Shown: positions 36,211-44,008 of the stretch, piece by piece
Numbering within the stretch: position 1 is the stretch's first letter
Layout: each line of letters starts with the position of its first letter
Origin: an uncultured Eubacteriales bacterium
GTDB lineage: Bacteria; Bacillota; Clostridia; Christensenellales; Aristaeellaceae
Direction: 5' to 3'
Length of the DNA stretch: 64,000 bases
NCBI GenBank assembly: GCA_900316415.1
Contig: ONCV01000006.1
Coordinates: 53,627 to 117,626, forward strand
The notes under the pieces: generated by a model
What the model was told of the DNA's origin: nothing
The model's input: the letters and a program-made list of their open reading frames with translations, nothing else
Databases searched by the model: none
Position numbers and translations under genes: made by a program

Positions 36211-37065
36211 ATGAAAAGGAAGGGCAGAAGCGTCTGGATGTCCCTGGGCGGCGTCGTGACCTGCGCCGTGGCCGTGGCCTTCTTCCGGGAGGCCGCCTTC
36301 GGCGTGGATCCGTTCCAGAGCCTGATGAGCGGGCTGGACCGGCTGATTCCGATTTCCTTCGGCACCCTGTACATGATCGTCAACGGCATCCTGCTGGTCT
36401 TCAGCCTCGTGTTCAACCGGCGGAAGATCGGCATCGCCACCTTTATCAACCTCTTCCTCCTGGGCTACATCACCCAGTTCGCCCAGGAGGGGCTGCAGCG
36501 GATGATTCCGGAGCCCGGGATGGCGCTGCGCATCGGATACCTGGCCGTCGGCGTGGTGGTCCTGTGCATCGGCAGCGCCCTGTACATGACCGCGGATCTG
36601 GGCGTATCCACCTATGACGCCATCGCCATCACCATGGCGGAGAAATGGAAATGGGGCCCCTTCAAGTACATCCGCATCGCCACGGACGTGGTCTGCGTCC
36701 TGCTGGGCATCCTGTGCTTCCTGCTGGGCGGCGGAACCTGGGGCGGGGTCCCGGCCATCGTGGGCGTGGGAACGATCATCACGGCCTTCTTCATGGGGCC
36801 GCTGATCGAGTTCTTCAACGAACGGATCGCCCGGCCCCTGCTGCGGAAGGGGCGGGCGCCGGAGGCGGCCCCCGCCGCCGGCTACGATCACGACCTGCTG
36901 GAGCCCGTGATCCGCTGCAGCATCTGCACCGGGGAGCAGACCGCCGGCTTCCGGGAGAAGGAATCCGGCAAGTTCCGGGACGTGGCGCTCCTCCGGTCGG
37001 AGGCGGATCTGGAGGCCTTCCGCCGGCAGTACGGCATCGAGGGCGAAATCCGCCGCATCTACTAA
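36211..37065 (+). CDS. YitT/YczE-like membrane protein with a cysteine-containing cytoplasmic tail
   Basis: The 284-residue protein has five to six membrane helices over residues ~8-200, with traits of the YczE/YyaS/YitT group (FGVDPFQSLMSGLDRLIPISFGTLYMIVNG; ADLGVSTYDAIAITMAEK). Residues ~215-284 are soluble and include IRCSICTGEQTAGF and RDVALLRSEADLEAFRRQYGI, which looks like an added small domain with a C-x2-C pair. The function of the family is unknown. It follows the GT-C-like gene by 45 bases and is the last gene before the first repeat array. GGAAGGAAGGGAACG precedes the ATG. Confidence 0.72.
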   Translation: MKRKGRSVWMSLGGVVTCAVAVAFFREAAFGVDPFQSLMSGLDRLIPISFGTLYMIVNGILLVFSLVFNRRKIGIATFINLFLLGYITQFAQEGLQRMIPEPGMALRIGYLAVGVVVLCIGSALYMTADLGVSTYDAIAITMAEKWKWGPFKYIRIATDVVCVLLGILCFLLGGGTWGGVPAIVGVGTIITAFFMGPLIEFFNERIARPLLRKGRAPEAAPAAGYDHDLLEPVIRCSICTGEQTAGFREKESGKFRDVALLRSEADLEAFRRQYGIEGEIRRIY

Positions 37066-37318
37066 GTGGAACGGAGGGACGGTCTTTTTCGTTCCACCCT
37101 CCGCAAGAACGGAACGGAGGAACGGAACGGAGGGACGGTCTTTTTCGTTCCACCCTCCGCAAGAAGGACCGCCGCTCAACGTTGCGACGTCCCTTCGTTC
37201 CCCCCCTCCGCTCTGTTCAAAACCGCCCCGGGATGAGCCCGGGACAGTCTTTAAAACACCACCGTGGAACGGAGGGACGGTCTTTTTCGGAACGGAGGGA
37301 CGGTCTTTTTCGTTCCAC
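37066..37318 (+). repeat. short intergenic repeat array A (GGAACGGAGGGACGG / TCTTTTTCGTTCC unit)
   Basis: Full units of the ~28-base repeat lie at 37068-37095, 37124-37151, and a tandem of two joined units at 37266-37316; a partial copy sits at 37111-37120. Each unit starts GGAACG and ends CGTTCC, so it can fold on itself. Between the copies lie CCCTCCGCAAGAA (twice) and a stem CCCCGGG/CCCGGG near 37227-37243. The array begins directly after the YitT-like stop codon. The same unit occurs inverted in arrays B and C. Confidence 0.92.
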
Positions 37319-37349
37319 CGGGAAGATCAAACCTGCAAGGAGAAATCAT

Positions 37350-38360
37350 ATGATGAAGAAGATGCTGGCGCTGGTTCTTGCTCTGATGACTGTGATGGGA
37401 CTGCCGATCGTTGGCCAGGCGGAAAACGTGACGGCCTTGCCGCGCGGATCGGTCATCGGCATTGCCTGGCGTGCCGATACGGATTCGGAGTTCTTCACGA
37501 ATGTTTGCCGGGCCATTGAGGAAGCCGGAGGCGAGTGGGTGATGCTCGATCAGGTGATGTCGGCCGACCTTGAATATGACGATCACGGTACGCTGACAGC
37601 CAATGTCGATGAACGCGGGGCTTTGGACGCTGTCGGCGCCAAGTATGTCCGCTGCAACACATGGTACGGTTCCAACGCGCCTGAGACGGTCGGAAATGTC
37701 AGCATGGTGATCTTCACGGGCGGTGAGGACATCAGCTCGACACTTTTCTACGAGCCGGAAGAATGGCACGGCATCGAGGCGGAGATCGACTACAACGCGG
37801 CGCGTGACGTATCCGACTATCTGACGATGGCCTACTGCCTTGATCATGATATCCCGGTGATCGGGTTCTGCCGGGGGATGCAGATGCTGGCGGTTGTTTC
37901 AGGCGCACAGATGATCCAGGATATTCCCACCTACTTCGCGGGACTGTCTCTGGCCTATGCCTATGAGCACCGCAACGAAAAGGCTACCCCGGATTCCTAC
38001 AGGGATTACGTTCCGCACGATGTTCATGTGGCTGAGGATTCTCTCCTGTTCGATATGGTAGGTACCGACACGCTGACCGGCTGCCCCTCCTGGCATCACC
38101 AGGCCGTACTGAATGTGGACTGCACCCGCCTTGCCGTGACCGGATACACGGAAACAAGCGGCATCCGGATGATCGAGGCCATCGAACGCACGGATAAAAC
38201 CTTCGCGGTCGGTTTGCAGTTCCACCCGGAAGCCGCCATTGTCAAGAACCTTGACAACGCGGAAAACAAGGAAAACTTCATGGATTACGATACAGCGCTT
38301 TCCATCTTCAGGCGGCTGGTGCAGGGCGAACCCGCGGAAGAACTGCAGGAAGCGTCCTGA
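37350..38360 (+). CDS. secreted class I glutamine-amidotransferase-like hydrolase (peptidase C26 / PuuD-like)
   Basis: The 336-residue precursor has a signal peptide (MMKKMLALVLALMTVMG..., cut near GQA-EN). The mature part has a class I amidotransferase fold: FTGGEDISSTLFYEP (~127-141), the nucleophile elbow IGFCRGMQML (~170-179), PSWHHQAV and the histidine-glutamate pair LQFHPEAA (~287-294). PuuD-type enzymes cut gamma-glutamyl bonds; an exported one might trim gamma-glutamyl peptides or wall fragments. Codon use is less GC-biased than in the glycan genes upstream. AAGGAG precedes the tandem ATGs at 37350/37353. It sits between repeat arrays A and B and has its own terminator. Confidence 0.85.
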   Translation: MMKKMLALVLALMTVMGLPIVGQAENVTALPRGSVIGIAWRADTDSEFFTNVCRAIEEAGGEWVMLDQVMSADLEYDDHGTLTANVDERGALDAVGAKYVRCNTWYGSNAPETVGNVSMVIFTGGEDISSTLFYEPEEWHGIEAEIDYNAARDVSDYLTMAYCLDHDIPVIGFCRGMQMLAVVSGAQMIQDIPTYFAGLSLAYAYEHRNEKATPDSYRDYVPHDVHVAEDSLLFDMVGTDTLTGCPSWHHQAVLNVDCTRLAVTGYTETSGIRMIEAIERTDKTFAVGLQFHPEAAIVKNLDNAENKENFMDYDTALSIFRRLVQGEPAEELQEAS

Positions 38361-38425
38361 CCTTCCTCCTCGCGGAAAGCGAGGATACGGCCGGGAATGA
38401 CGGACTCCGTAACAACATTCAAAAA

Positions 38426-38451
38426 GCCGCCCGGGCATCCGGGCGGCTTTT
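38426..38451 (+). terminator. terminator after the secreted amidotransferase-like gene
   Basis: GCCGCCCGG (38426-38434), loop GCAT, CCGGGCGGC (38439-38447) and TTTT. Confidence 0.9.
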
Positions 38452-38463
38452 GAGGATCTGCAG

Positions 38464-38599
38464 CGGAACGAAAAAGACCGTCCCTCCGTTCCGTCCCTCC
38501 GTTCCATTTGCAGCGGAACGAAAAAGACCGTCCCTCTGTTCCACGGTCCCTCTGTTCCACTCTGTTCCATCGTCCCTCTGTTCCATCCCTCTGTTCCAC
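38464..38599 (-). repeat. short intergenic repeat array B (inverted orientation)
   Basis: Two full units (38464-38491 and 38514-38541) read GGAACGAAAAAGACC/GTCCCTCCGTTCC, i.e. the complement of array A; the second has T for C (CTCTGTTCC). Several partial copies of GTCCCTCTGTTCCA follow. The array lies between a terminator and the MerR promoter. Confidence 0.9.
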
Positions 38600-38666
38600 G
38601 GGCAGAAATGGTTTTTCATCGCAGAAATAATTTGGAAAAAATTGAAAAATCACCCTGCGTCATGTA

Positions 38667-38697
38667 TTGTTCATGACGTAACGTCATCTTGTAGAAT
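38667..38697 (+). promoter_or_regulatory. MerR-type promoter with 19-base spacer and embedded palindrome
   Basis: TTGTTC (38667-38672) and TAGAAT (38692-38697) are separated by 19 bases, longer than normal, and the spacer holds the perfect palindrome ATGACG-TAA-CGTCAT (38673-38687). This is the classical operator layout of MerR regulators, which untwist an overlong spacer. A second inverted repeat (CGTCATG...CATGACG, 38658-38678) overlaps it. Confidence 0.85.
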
Positions 38698-38720
38698 GGC
38701 GCTGAAAGGAGGTCGGGACT

Positions 38721-39446
38721 ATGTCACAATACTCCACCGGAGAACTGGCGAAGGCGTGCGGCATTACCGTCCGGACGGTTCAGTTTTATGACCGGAAGGG
38801 GATCCTGGTTCCCAGCAGCCTGACCGAGGGCGGCAGACGGCTGTATTCCGAAGAGGATCTGAAGATGATGAAGATCATCTGCTTTCTGCGGGATATGGGG
38901 CTGTCGCTGGATACCATCGGGCAGCTGCTGAAGGAAGAAGATCCCGGCAGCGTCATTTCTGTTTTGCTGGAGCAGCAGGAACAGCTGCTGCAGGAAGAGA
39001 TCGACGAGCGCCGGGATCAGCTGGATCGGCTGGCGGAACTGAAGAAAAGCCTGAAAAATGTGGCTTCGTTCTCCATCAAAACCATCGGTGACATAGCGGC
39101 TGTTATGGAAGGAAAAAAGAAACTGAGCGCGGTGCACAGGAATATGTTCCTGTCCGCAATCCCGCTGGGTGTCCTCCAGTGGGGGTCCATCCTGCTGTGG
39201 ATATGGAAAGGGATCTGGTGGCCGTTTGTCGTCTGGGCCGTTCTGGCGATTCCCTACGGGATCTGGGCCATCCGGTATTATCATCGGAAGGTGGCTTACA
39301 TTTGCCCCCAATGCCATGAAGTATTTCGTCCGGCCATGAAAGAATTCTTCTTTGCGAATCATACCCCCAAGACGCGCAAACTGACCTGCACCCGATGCGG
39401 CCATCGCGGCTTCTGTGTAGAAACATACGGAGGAGACATCCAATGA
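38721..39446 (+). CDS. membrane-tethered MerR-family regulator with C-terminal zinc ribbon
   Basis: The 241-residue protein begins with a MerR DNA-binding domain (YSTGELAKACGITVRTVQFYDRKGIL, ~4-29; GGRRLYSEEDLKMMKIICFLRDMGLSLDTI, ~37-66) and a coiled coil (~75-115). Two membrane helices follow (~143-160 and ~165-182), and then a zinc ribbon with ligands CPQCHEVF and CTRCGHRG. MerR proteins are normally soluble, so this one likely senses a membrane or envelope signal. AAAGGAGGT precedes the ATG. The promoter upstream has MerR geometry, so it probably controls itself and the hydrolase gene that overlaps its stop (ATGA). Confidence 0.88.
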   Translation: MSQYSTGELAKACGITVRTVQFYDRKGILVPSSLTEGGRRLYSEEDLKMMKIICFLRDMGLSLDTIGQLLKEEDPGSVISVLLEQQEQLLQEEIDERRDQLDRLAELKKSLKNVASFSIKTIGDIAAVMEGKKKLSAVHRNMFLSAIPLGVLQWGSILLWIWKGIWWPFVVWAVLAIPYGIWAIRYYHRKVAYICPQCHEVFRPAMKEFFFANHTPKTRKLTCTRCGHRGFCVETYGGDIQ

Positions 39447-40777
39447 AAAAGATGATTGCGGCCCTGCTGGCCCTCCTGATGCTGAGCGTCTGCGGAATCG
39501 CCGCGGCGGAGCCGGAAGTCCGGAAAATGGAAACGGCCGCGGATGCGGATGAATTTGTTGCGATCTTTCTGGGAGAACATCCCGAAGAGCTGGAAGGTAC
39601 ATGGGCTTTTACCGCCCAGATGGAGGCCGCGGCCGGCCAGATGGGCGGAATTGCCGGGATGGCAAAGCAGCTGTCCGCATTGGGTACGCCCGAATCCGTT
39701 CGGCCGGCGTATGAGGGCGAAATGAGCGGACTGAAGGTATTCCGCGTTCCCTGTGCCTTTTCCGCCATGCAGGTGGATCTGATCCTTGCGGTTCAGGACG
39801 GCGCGATCGCGGGCCTGCAAACCGGGCCCTACAGCGGCGGCGAAGAGGAAGAAACCGAATCCGATCTGTATGACAGCATCGAACTTGCGCTTCCGGTTCC
39901 GTCCCTGGGCGAACTGCCCGGAATTCTGACGGTTCCAAAGGGGGACGGCCCGTTCCCGGCGGTCATTCTCCTGCAGGGTTCCGGCGCTAGCGACAAGGAT
40001 GAATCGATTGGCAATCTGAAACCTTTCCGGGATCTGGCGGAAGGACTGGCCGAAAAAGGAATTGCGGTCTATCGGTTTGATAAGCGTTCCTATGTATACG
40101 GCATGGAGCTGATGGAAAACCGGCAGATCACGCTGGTCGATGAATACCTGGAGGACGCCGGGAACGCGGTGCAGCTGGTGGCCCGGCAGGACAGGATCGA
40201 TCCGGACCGCATCTATGTCCTGGGTCACAGCCTTGGCGGAAACGCGATTCCGGCGCTTGCGCGGGAACTGAAAAACGCGCCGGGAAAAGCCTGCGGCTTT
40301 ATCATGATGGCCGCCTCCCCCAGGCCTCTGGATGTGCTGATGCGGGAACAGTATGATTTCCTGTATTCCCTGATGCCGGAAATGACCGCGGAGCAGCAGG
40401 CGGAAAAGGACGCGCTTTTTGCGGAGCTGGACAAATTGAAGGATCTGGATTCCCTGACGGAAGATGACCGCATCGCGGGCGCTTACTCCGCTTACTGGAA
40501 GTGGCTGGCGGACTACGACATCCTGCAGGCTGCCGGAGAAATCACGGAGCCGGTGCTGCTCCTGCAGGGAGAAGAGGATTATCAGGTCACCATGGAAGAT
40601 TTCGGGATCTGGAAGGACGCGCTGGGAGAAAAGGAAAACTGGCGGATGATTTCCTATCCGGGGCTGACCCACATTTTCACCGCCGGGCAGAAAACAGAAG
40701 GCGCCGCGGTTTATTCCCGTTCCGACAGAATGGATCATCAGGTCATTCAGGATATTGCTGATTTCGTTGCTCGATGA
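39443..40777 (+). CDS. secreted alpha/beta hydrolase
   Basis: The 444-residue precursor starts with a signal peptide (MKKMIAALLALLMLSVCGIAAAEP, likely cut after AAA). Residues ~30-120 form a small domain of the kind found before secreted hydrolases (DUF3887-like). The hydrolase core has VILLQGSGASDKDES (~174-188), the nucleophile elbow LGHSLGGNAIPALAREL (~258-274), the acid region VLLLQGEEDYQV and a late histidine in GLTHIFTAG. It is coupled to the MerR gene by a 4-base overlap, so its expression is presumably controlled by that regulator. Substrate unknown; esterase or peptidase are options. AGGAGGAGA precedes the ATG; it ends before a strong terminator. Confidence 0.88.
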   Translation: MKKMIAALLALLMLSVCGIAAAEPEVRKMETAADADEFVAIFLGEHPEELEGTWAFTAQMEAAAGQMGGIAGMAKQLSALGTPESVRPAYEGEMSGLKVFRVPCAFSAMQVDLILAVQDGAIAGLQTGPYSGGEEEETESDLYDSIELALPVPSLGELPGILTVPKGDGPFPAVILLQGSGASDKDESIGNLKPFRDLAEGLAEKGIAVYRFDKRSYVYGMELMENRQITLVDEYLEDAGNAVQLVARQDRIDPDRIYVLGHSLGGNAIPALARELKNAPGKACGFIMMAASPRPLDVLMREQYDFLYSLMPEMTAEQQAEKDALFAELDKLKDLDSLTEDDRIAGAYSAYWKWLADYDILQAAGEITEPVLLLQGEEDYQVTMEDFGIWKDALGEKENWRMISYPGLTHIFTAGQKTEGAAVYSRSDRMDHQVIQDIADFVAR

Positions 40778-40853
40778 TCTTGTAAGAAGGCAGCTTCCTC
40801 CGGAACGCGCCGGGTTTTCCCGGCCTGATTTCCATTTCATCCGACTGAAAAGC

Positions 40854-40888
40854 CCGCCCGAAACCTTTCCGGTTTCGGGCGGATTTTT
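40854..40888 (+). terminator. terminator of the merR-hydrolase operon
   Basis: CCGCCCGAAACC (40854-40865) pairs perfectly with GGTTTCGGGCGG (40871-40882); ATTTTT follows. Confidence 0.92.
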
Positions 40889-40894
40889 GATTCT

Positions 40895-40960
40895 AAATTT
40901 CGCGAAACGCAGCCGAAATTTCGCGAAATTCAACGAAGTATTTCGCATGGAATTTCGCAG
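40895..40960. repeat. cluster of palindromic AAATTTCGCGAAA motifs
   Basis: Two exact 13-base copies (40895-40907, 40916-40928), each with the palindrome TTTCGCGAAA at its core, are followed by two shorter TTTCGC copies (~40941-40946 and ~40953-40958). No gene overlaps them. They could be protein-binding sites; nothing more can be said. Confidence 0.6.
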
Positions 40961-40970
40961 TGCGAGCGGA

Positions 40971-41170
40971 CCGCAGGAAAAAGCCGCCCCGGACGGCTTT
41001 TTTTATCATTTTCAGCGATGCGTGAGCGGCAGTCCTTCTTGCGGAGGGTGGAACGAAAAAGACCGTCCCTCCGTTCCGGAACGAAAAAGACCGTCCCTCC
41101 GTTCCAGTCCCTCCGTTCCAAAGTGGAACGAAAAAGACCGTCCCTCCGTTCCGCAGGAAAAAGCCGCCCC
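40971..41170 (-). repeat. repeat array C bracketed by 20-base direct repeats
   Basis: CCGCAGGAAAAAGCCGCCCC occurs at 40971-40990 and again at 41151-41170. Between them lie three full copies of the 28-base unit (41050-41077, 41078-41105, 41125-41152) and one partial, in the orientation opposite to array A. The adjoining arm 41010-41049 (…GAGCGGC, CCTTCTTGCGGAGGGTGG) matches, inverted, the sequence beyond the second unit of array A (~37147-37180), so homology extends past the 28-base core. A hairpin AAAGCCG…CGGCTTT (~40979-41003) lies at the left end. Confidence 0.88.
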
Positions 41171-41182
41171 CGAAGGGGCGGC
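41158..41182 (-). terminator. terminator of the GH106-like gene
   Basis: On the minus strand GCCGCCCC, loop TTCG, GGGGCGGC (41182-41163) and TTTTT. Its distal half is one of the 20-base direct repeats of array C. Confidence 0.85.
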
Positions 41183-41212
41183 CTGGGATGAGCAGAAACC
41201 GGATGGCTCGGA

Positions 41213-43849
41213 TCAATCCGCCTCGAAGAGGGCGACCTTTCCGGTCAGGCCGCTGGGGCAGGCGGGCTTGCGGGCGAGCATCTTCCGGTAGCCCTCCAGC
41301 AGCGGATAGCATTCCCGCTCCAGGGTGGTCGCCACCTCGATCCGCAGGCGGTTCTCCCCCGCCCGGCCGCGCAGCACATATTCGAAGGGCGGCGCGATCT
41401 GGATGCCCGCGCTTTCGCCGTTCAGGAAGACCTCCACGCCCTCCCCGGCATCCGCGATCCGGAGCAGCAGGGTCCGATCGGCGGGCAGGGGGAAGCAGCA
41501 TTCATACCGGACGAAGCCGGAGAACTCGGGATGCTCCTCGGCGACCTGGGCCCCGTCCGGAACGGACGCGGCGACCGGCTCGGAGAAGCGCGGATAGTCC
41601 GCGCCCTCGCAGAGGGAGCGCTGCCAGCCCGCCGGGGGGATTTCCCGCCCGGCCTTCGGGGCGGTTTCCAGCGGCGCTTCGCAGGGCCCGGCGACGAGGA
41701 AGAGGGGCTTCAGCGGCTCCACGGTGAGCCGGACGCGATCCCCCTCCGTCTCCGCCGGCAGGCAGCGGTTTTCGAAGGCGTCATACAGGAAGGGCGTTTC
41801 CAGGGGCACCGGCAGCGTCAGGGTGCCGGTCCAGGGCTCCGTTCCCTCGTTGACGATCATGACCAGGGGCGTATCCCCCTCGATTTCCAGCAGGCGAATC
41901 CGGTCGCAGGCCGGCTGAAGGACCGGCGCGGAAACGCCCTTCTCCCGCAGGGCGGCGGCCAGGCCGTTCAGCGGGACCACGGGGCAGCGGTCCAGCGCCG
42001 CGGGCAGCGGCGCGCCGGTTTCGCTGACGAAGGCGGGCTTCCGCTCCGCGAAGCAGACCGGGACGCCGGCTTCCGCCAGCCGGGTCAGGCCTTCCGCCGC
42101 GGCGCGGCAGAGGCTGGCGCAGCCGGGGACCACCATCGCCTGATAGCGCTGTCCGCTGACGGAGAAGCCGCCGTTCCCCTCCGGCCGGCACAGGGCCGGG
42201 TCCGCCAGGAGATCCGCGGGCACCACGTGGTAATCGATCTGGTTGTCATACAGCCGGCGCCCGGGCTGCTCAAAGGCCATGGCCTCCGGATCGCACCATT
42301 CCGCCTCGCCGTGGTACAGGATGGCGGCGGGGATCCGGTGCTTTCCGCTGGAGGTCAGGGTGGCGGCCCGGTTCATGTAGGCGATGATCCGGCCGAAATG
42401 GCGGTACTGGGGATGATGCCCGTGGGCATAGAAATGCGGCGGGCAGTCCGGGTCCGGGAAATCCAGCCCGGTGAAGGCATGGGGCACATAATAGTTGATC
42501 CCCCGGACCAGGAAATGGTCCGCCAGGTATTTCTCCAGCCGGAGGCCTTCCTCCCAGCCGTAGTTTCCGAAGATTTCGCACATGGCCCGGCCGCCCTTCC
42601 GGGGCTCCAGCGCCGCGGCGCTCTGGCCCAGCTTGCCCAGGCCGTAATGGAAGAAGGTGCCGTCCCGGGGGAAGCCGTAGGAGGTATGGGTGGGCTCGTC
42701 CTCTCCCTGGGGATAGACCTGGCCGCCGATATCATCGATGCCCGCCATGTCCTGGCCGGCCAGGCCGCGGAAATAATGCCCGAGGCTGGATCCGGTCCGG
42801 CAGTGATGCCCGTCGTCCTCGATGCAGTGGCCGATGTACATCACGCCGTGCTCCCGGCACCAGGCGCCCAGCTGTTCGGAGAAGTTCTTCTGCACCAGTC
42901 GGGTCAGGCAGTCCATGTACAGGGCGTGAACCCGGGCGTTTTCCGGGGAGGGCTCCTCCTCCCACAGGCGCTCCAGATCCCGGGCCCAGTTTTCGCCCAG
43001 CACCCCGGGCAGTTCCCGCTCCAGCTCCGCCCCCCAGGGCAGATCCTGCCGGGAGCCCAGCAGGTTCCCCTTGTCGTAGAGGAATCCGTTGCCCAGCTCC
43101 GGTTCGTCGGAGAAGAAGCCCGCGATGGTCTTCCCGAAATCCGCGGCGTAGTGCTGCCAGTGGGGCTCATACACCGCGTCGATCAGCACCCGGACGCTGT
43201 CGGCCTGGGTCATGTTGATATAGTTCCGGTGGAAGCCGGCGTTCCGGCTGATCACCAGCACCCGGAGCTCCGCCTCCCCTTCCGGCTTGTCGAAGGAAAG
43301 CACCTCCCCCTCCAGCCGGTCCGTCAGATCCGTTTCCTCCTCCCCGCGGCGCAGGGCGACCCGGAGCACCCGGTCATCATCAAAAACCCGGGCGGGCGGG
43401 GTGTTGAAGAAGCGCGCCTCCATGGGGTTGGACGCGACCCGCGCCGGGGCGTTCAGCAGCTCCTTCTCCCGCAGGTCGATCCGGAGGGCGCCGCCCTCCG
43501 CGGGCAGGAAAAGGGTATTGAGAAAAATGCCCTGGCGGCAGAGGCTGTCCGGCTTCCCGGCCATGGCGCCGTTGGCAAAGCCGGTGGGGAAATGGCTGTC
43601 GTCCAGGATCCAGACCTTCATGTCCCGCTTCCGGGCCTCGTCCAGAATGACATCCATATCCTGCCACCACCTGGGCCCGCAGAAATCCGGATGCGGCCGG
43701 CTCTCGACGCAGACCGCCCGGCAGCTGGCCCCGTGGATGGCGGCCATCATTTCCCGGAGGGTGGCTTCCGATTCTCCGTGCTGCCAGAAAAAGGGCAGCA
43801 CATGGTTTTCTTCCCGATGCTCCAGCAGCGCCTGAATGGTTTTGTTCAT
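41213..43849 (-). CDS. GH106-like glycoside hydrolase (putative alpha-L-rhamnosidase-type), cytoplasmic
   Basis: The 878-residue protein has no signal peptide. It starts with a barrel-like half (HVLPFFWQHGESEATLREMMAAIHGASCRAVCVESRPHPDF, then MKVWILDDSHFPTGFANG and FFSDEPELGNGF) and ends with beta-sandwich domains, the last (~770-850) like a galactose-binding jelly roll (FVRYECCFPLPADRTLLLRIADAGEGVEVFLNG). This layout resembles the large GH106-type rhamnosidases; I cannot name the catalytic residues. It is divergent from a carbohydrate ABC transporter operon, so it probably cleaves an oligosaccharide after import. AGAGG precedes the ATG at 43849. Confidence 0.7.
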   Translation of the reverse strand: MNKTIQALLEHREENHVLPFFWQHGESEATLREMMAAIHGASCRAVCVESRPHPDFCGPRWWQDMDVILDEARKRDMKVWILDDSHFPTGFANGAMAGKPDSLCRQGIFLNTLFLPAEGGALRIDLREKELLNAPARVASNPMEARFFNTPPARVFDDDRVLRVALRRGEEETDLTDRLEGEVLSFDKPEGEAELRVLVISRNAGFHRNYINMTQADSVRVLIDAVYEPHWQHYAADFGKTIAGFFSDEPELGNGFLYDKGNLLGSRQDLPWGAELERELPGVLGENWARDLERLWEEEPSPENARVHALYMDCLTRLVQKNFSEQLGAWCREHGVMYIGHCIEDDGHHCRTGSSLGHYFRGLAGQDMAGIDDIGGQVYPQGEDEPTHTSYGFPRDGTFFHYGLGKLGQSAAALEPRKGGRAMCEIFGNYGWEEGLRLEKYLADHFLVRGINYYVPHAFTGLDFPDPDCPPHFYAHGHHPQYRHFGRIIAYMNRAATLTSSGKHRIPAAILYHGEAEWCDPEAMAFEQPGRRLYDNQIDYHVVPADLLADPALCRPEGNGGFSVSGQRYQAMVVPGCASLCRAAAEGLTRLAEAGVPVCFAERKPAFVSETGAPLPAALDRCPVVPLNGLAAALREKGVSAPVLQPACDRIRLLEIEGDTPLVMIVNEGTEPWTGTLTLPVPLETPFLYDAFENRCLPAETEGDRVRLTVEPLKPLFLVAGPCEAPLETAPKAGREIPPAGWQRSLCEGADYPRFSEPVAASVPDGAQVAEEHPEFSGFVRYECCFPLPADRTLLLRIADAGEGVEVFLNGESAGIQIAPPFEYVLRGRAGENRLRIEVATTLERECYPLLEGYRKMLARKPACPSGLTGKVALFEAD

Positions 43850-43924
43850 CGTCGTTTCCTCTCTGTATCCAATCGAAGATTTCCCGCGCCTGCCGCGGGG
43901 ATAACCCCTGTCTTTCTGGTCGGT

Positions 43925-43954
43925 ATTTTACCAGATGGGAGGAGTTTTTGTCCA
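43925..43954 (-). promoter_or_regulatory. promoter of the GH106-like gene
   Basis: On the minus strand TGGACA, an 18-base spacer and TAAAAT. Confidence 0.7.
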
Positions 43955-43963
43955 TGTTTCCCG

Positions 43964-43984
43964 GGACAAAACTAAAATTTGTCC
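43964..43984. promoter_or_regulatory. inverted repeat in the divergent sugar-operon control region
   Basis: GGACAAA-ACTAAAA-TTTGTCC lies between the two divergent promoters. TTTTGTCC also occurs at 43946-43953 and TTGTCC at 44009-44014. A shared binding site for the island's regulator (for example the YesN-like protein) is a reasonable guess. Confidence 0.55.
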
Positions 43985-44008
43985 GGGTAAAAGCTACAAT
44001 TTGTGGAA

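Noticed and set aside
37066..41170. CRISPR array
   Set aside because: The repeats are clustered in three places, directly adjoining or with unequal spacers, in both orientations, and no cas gene is near.
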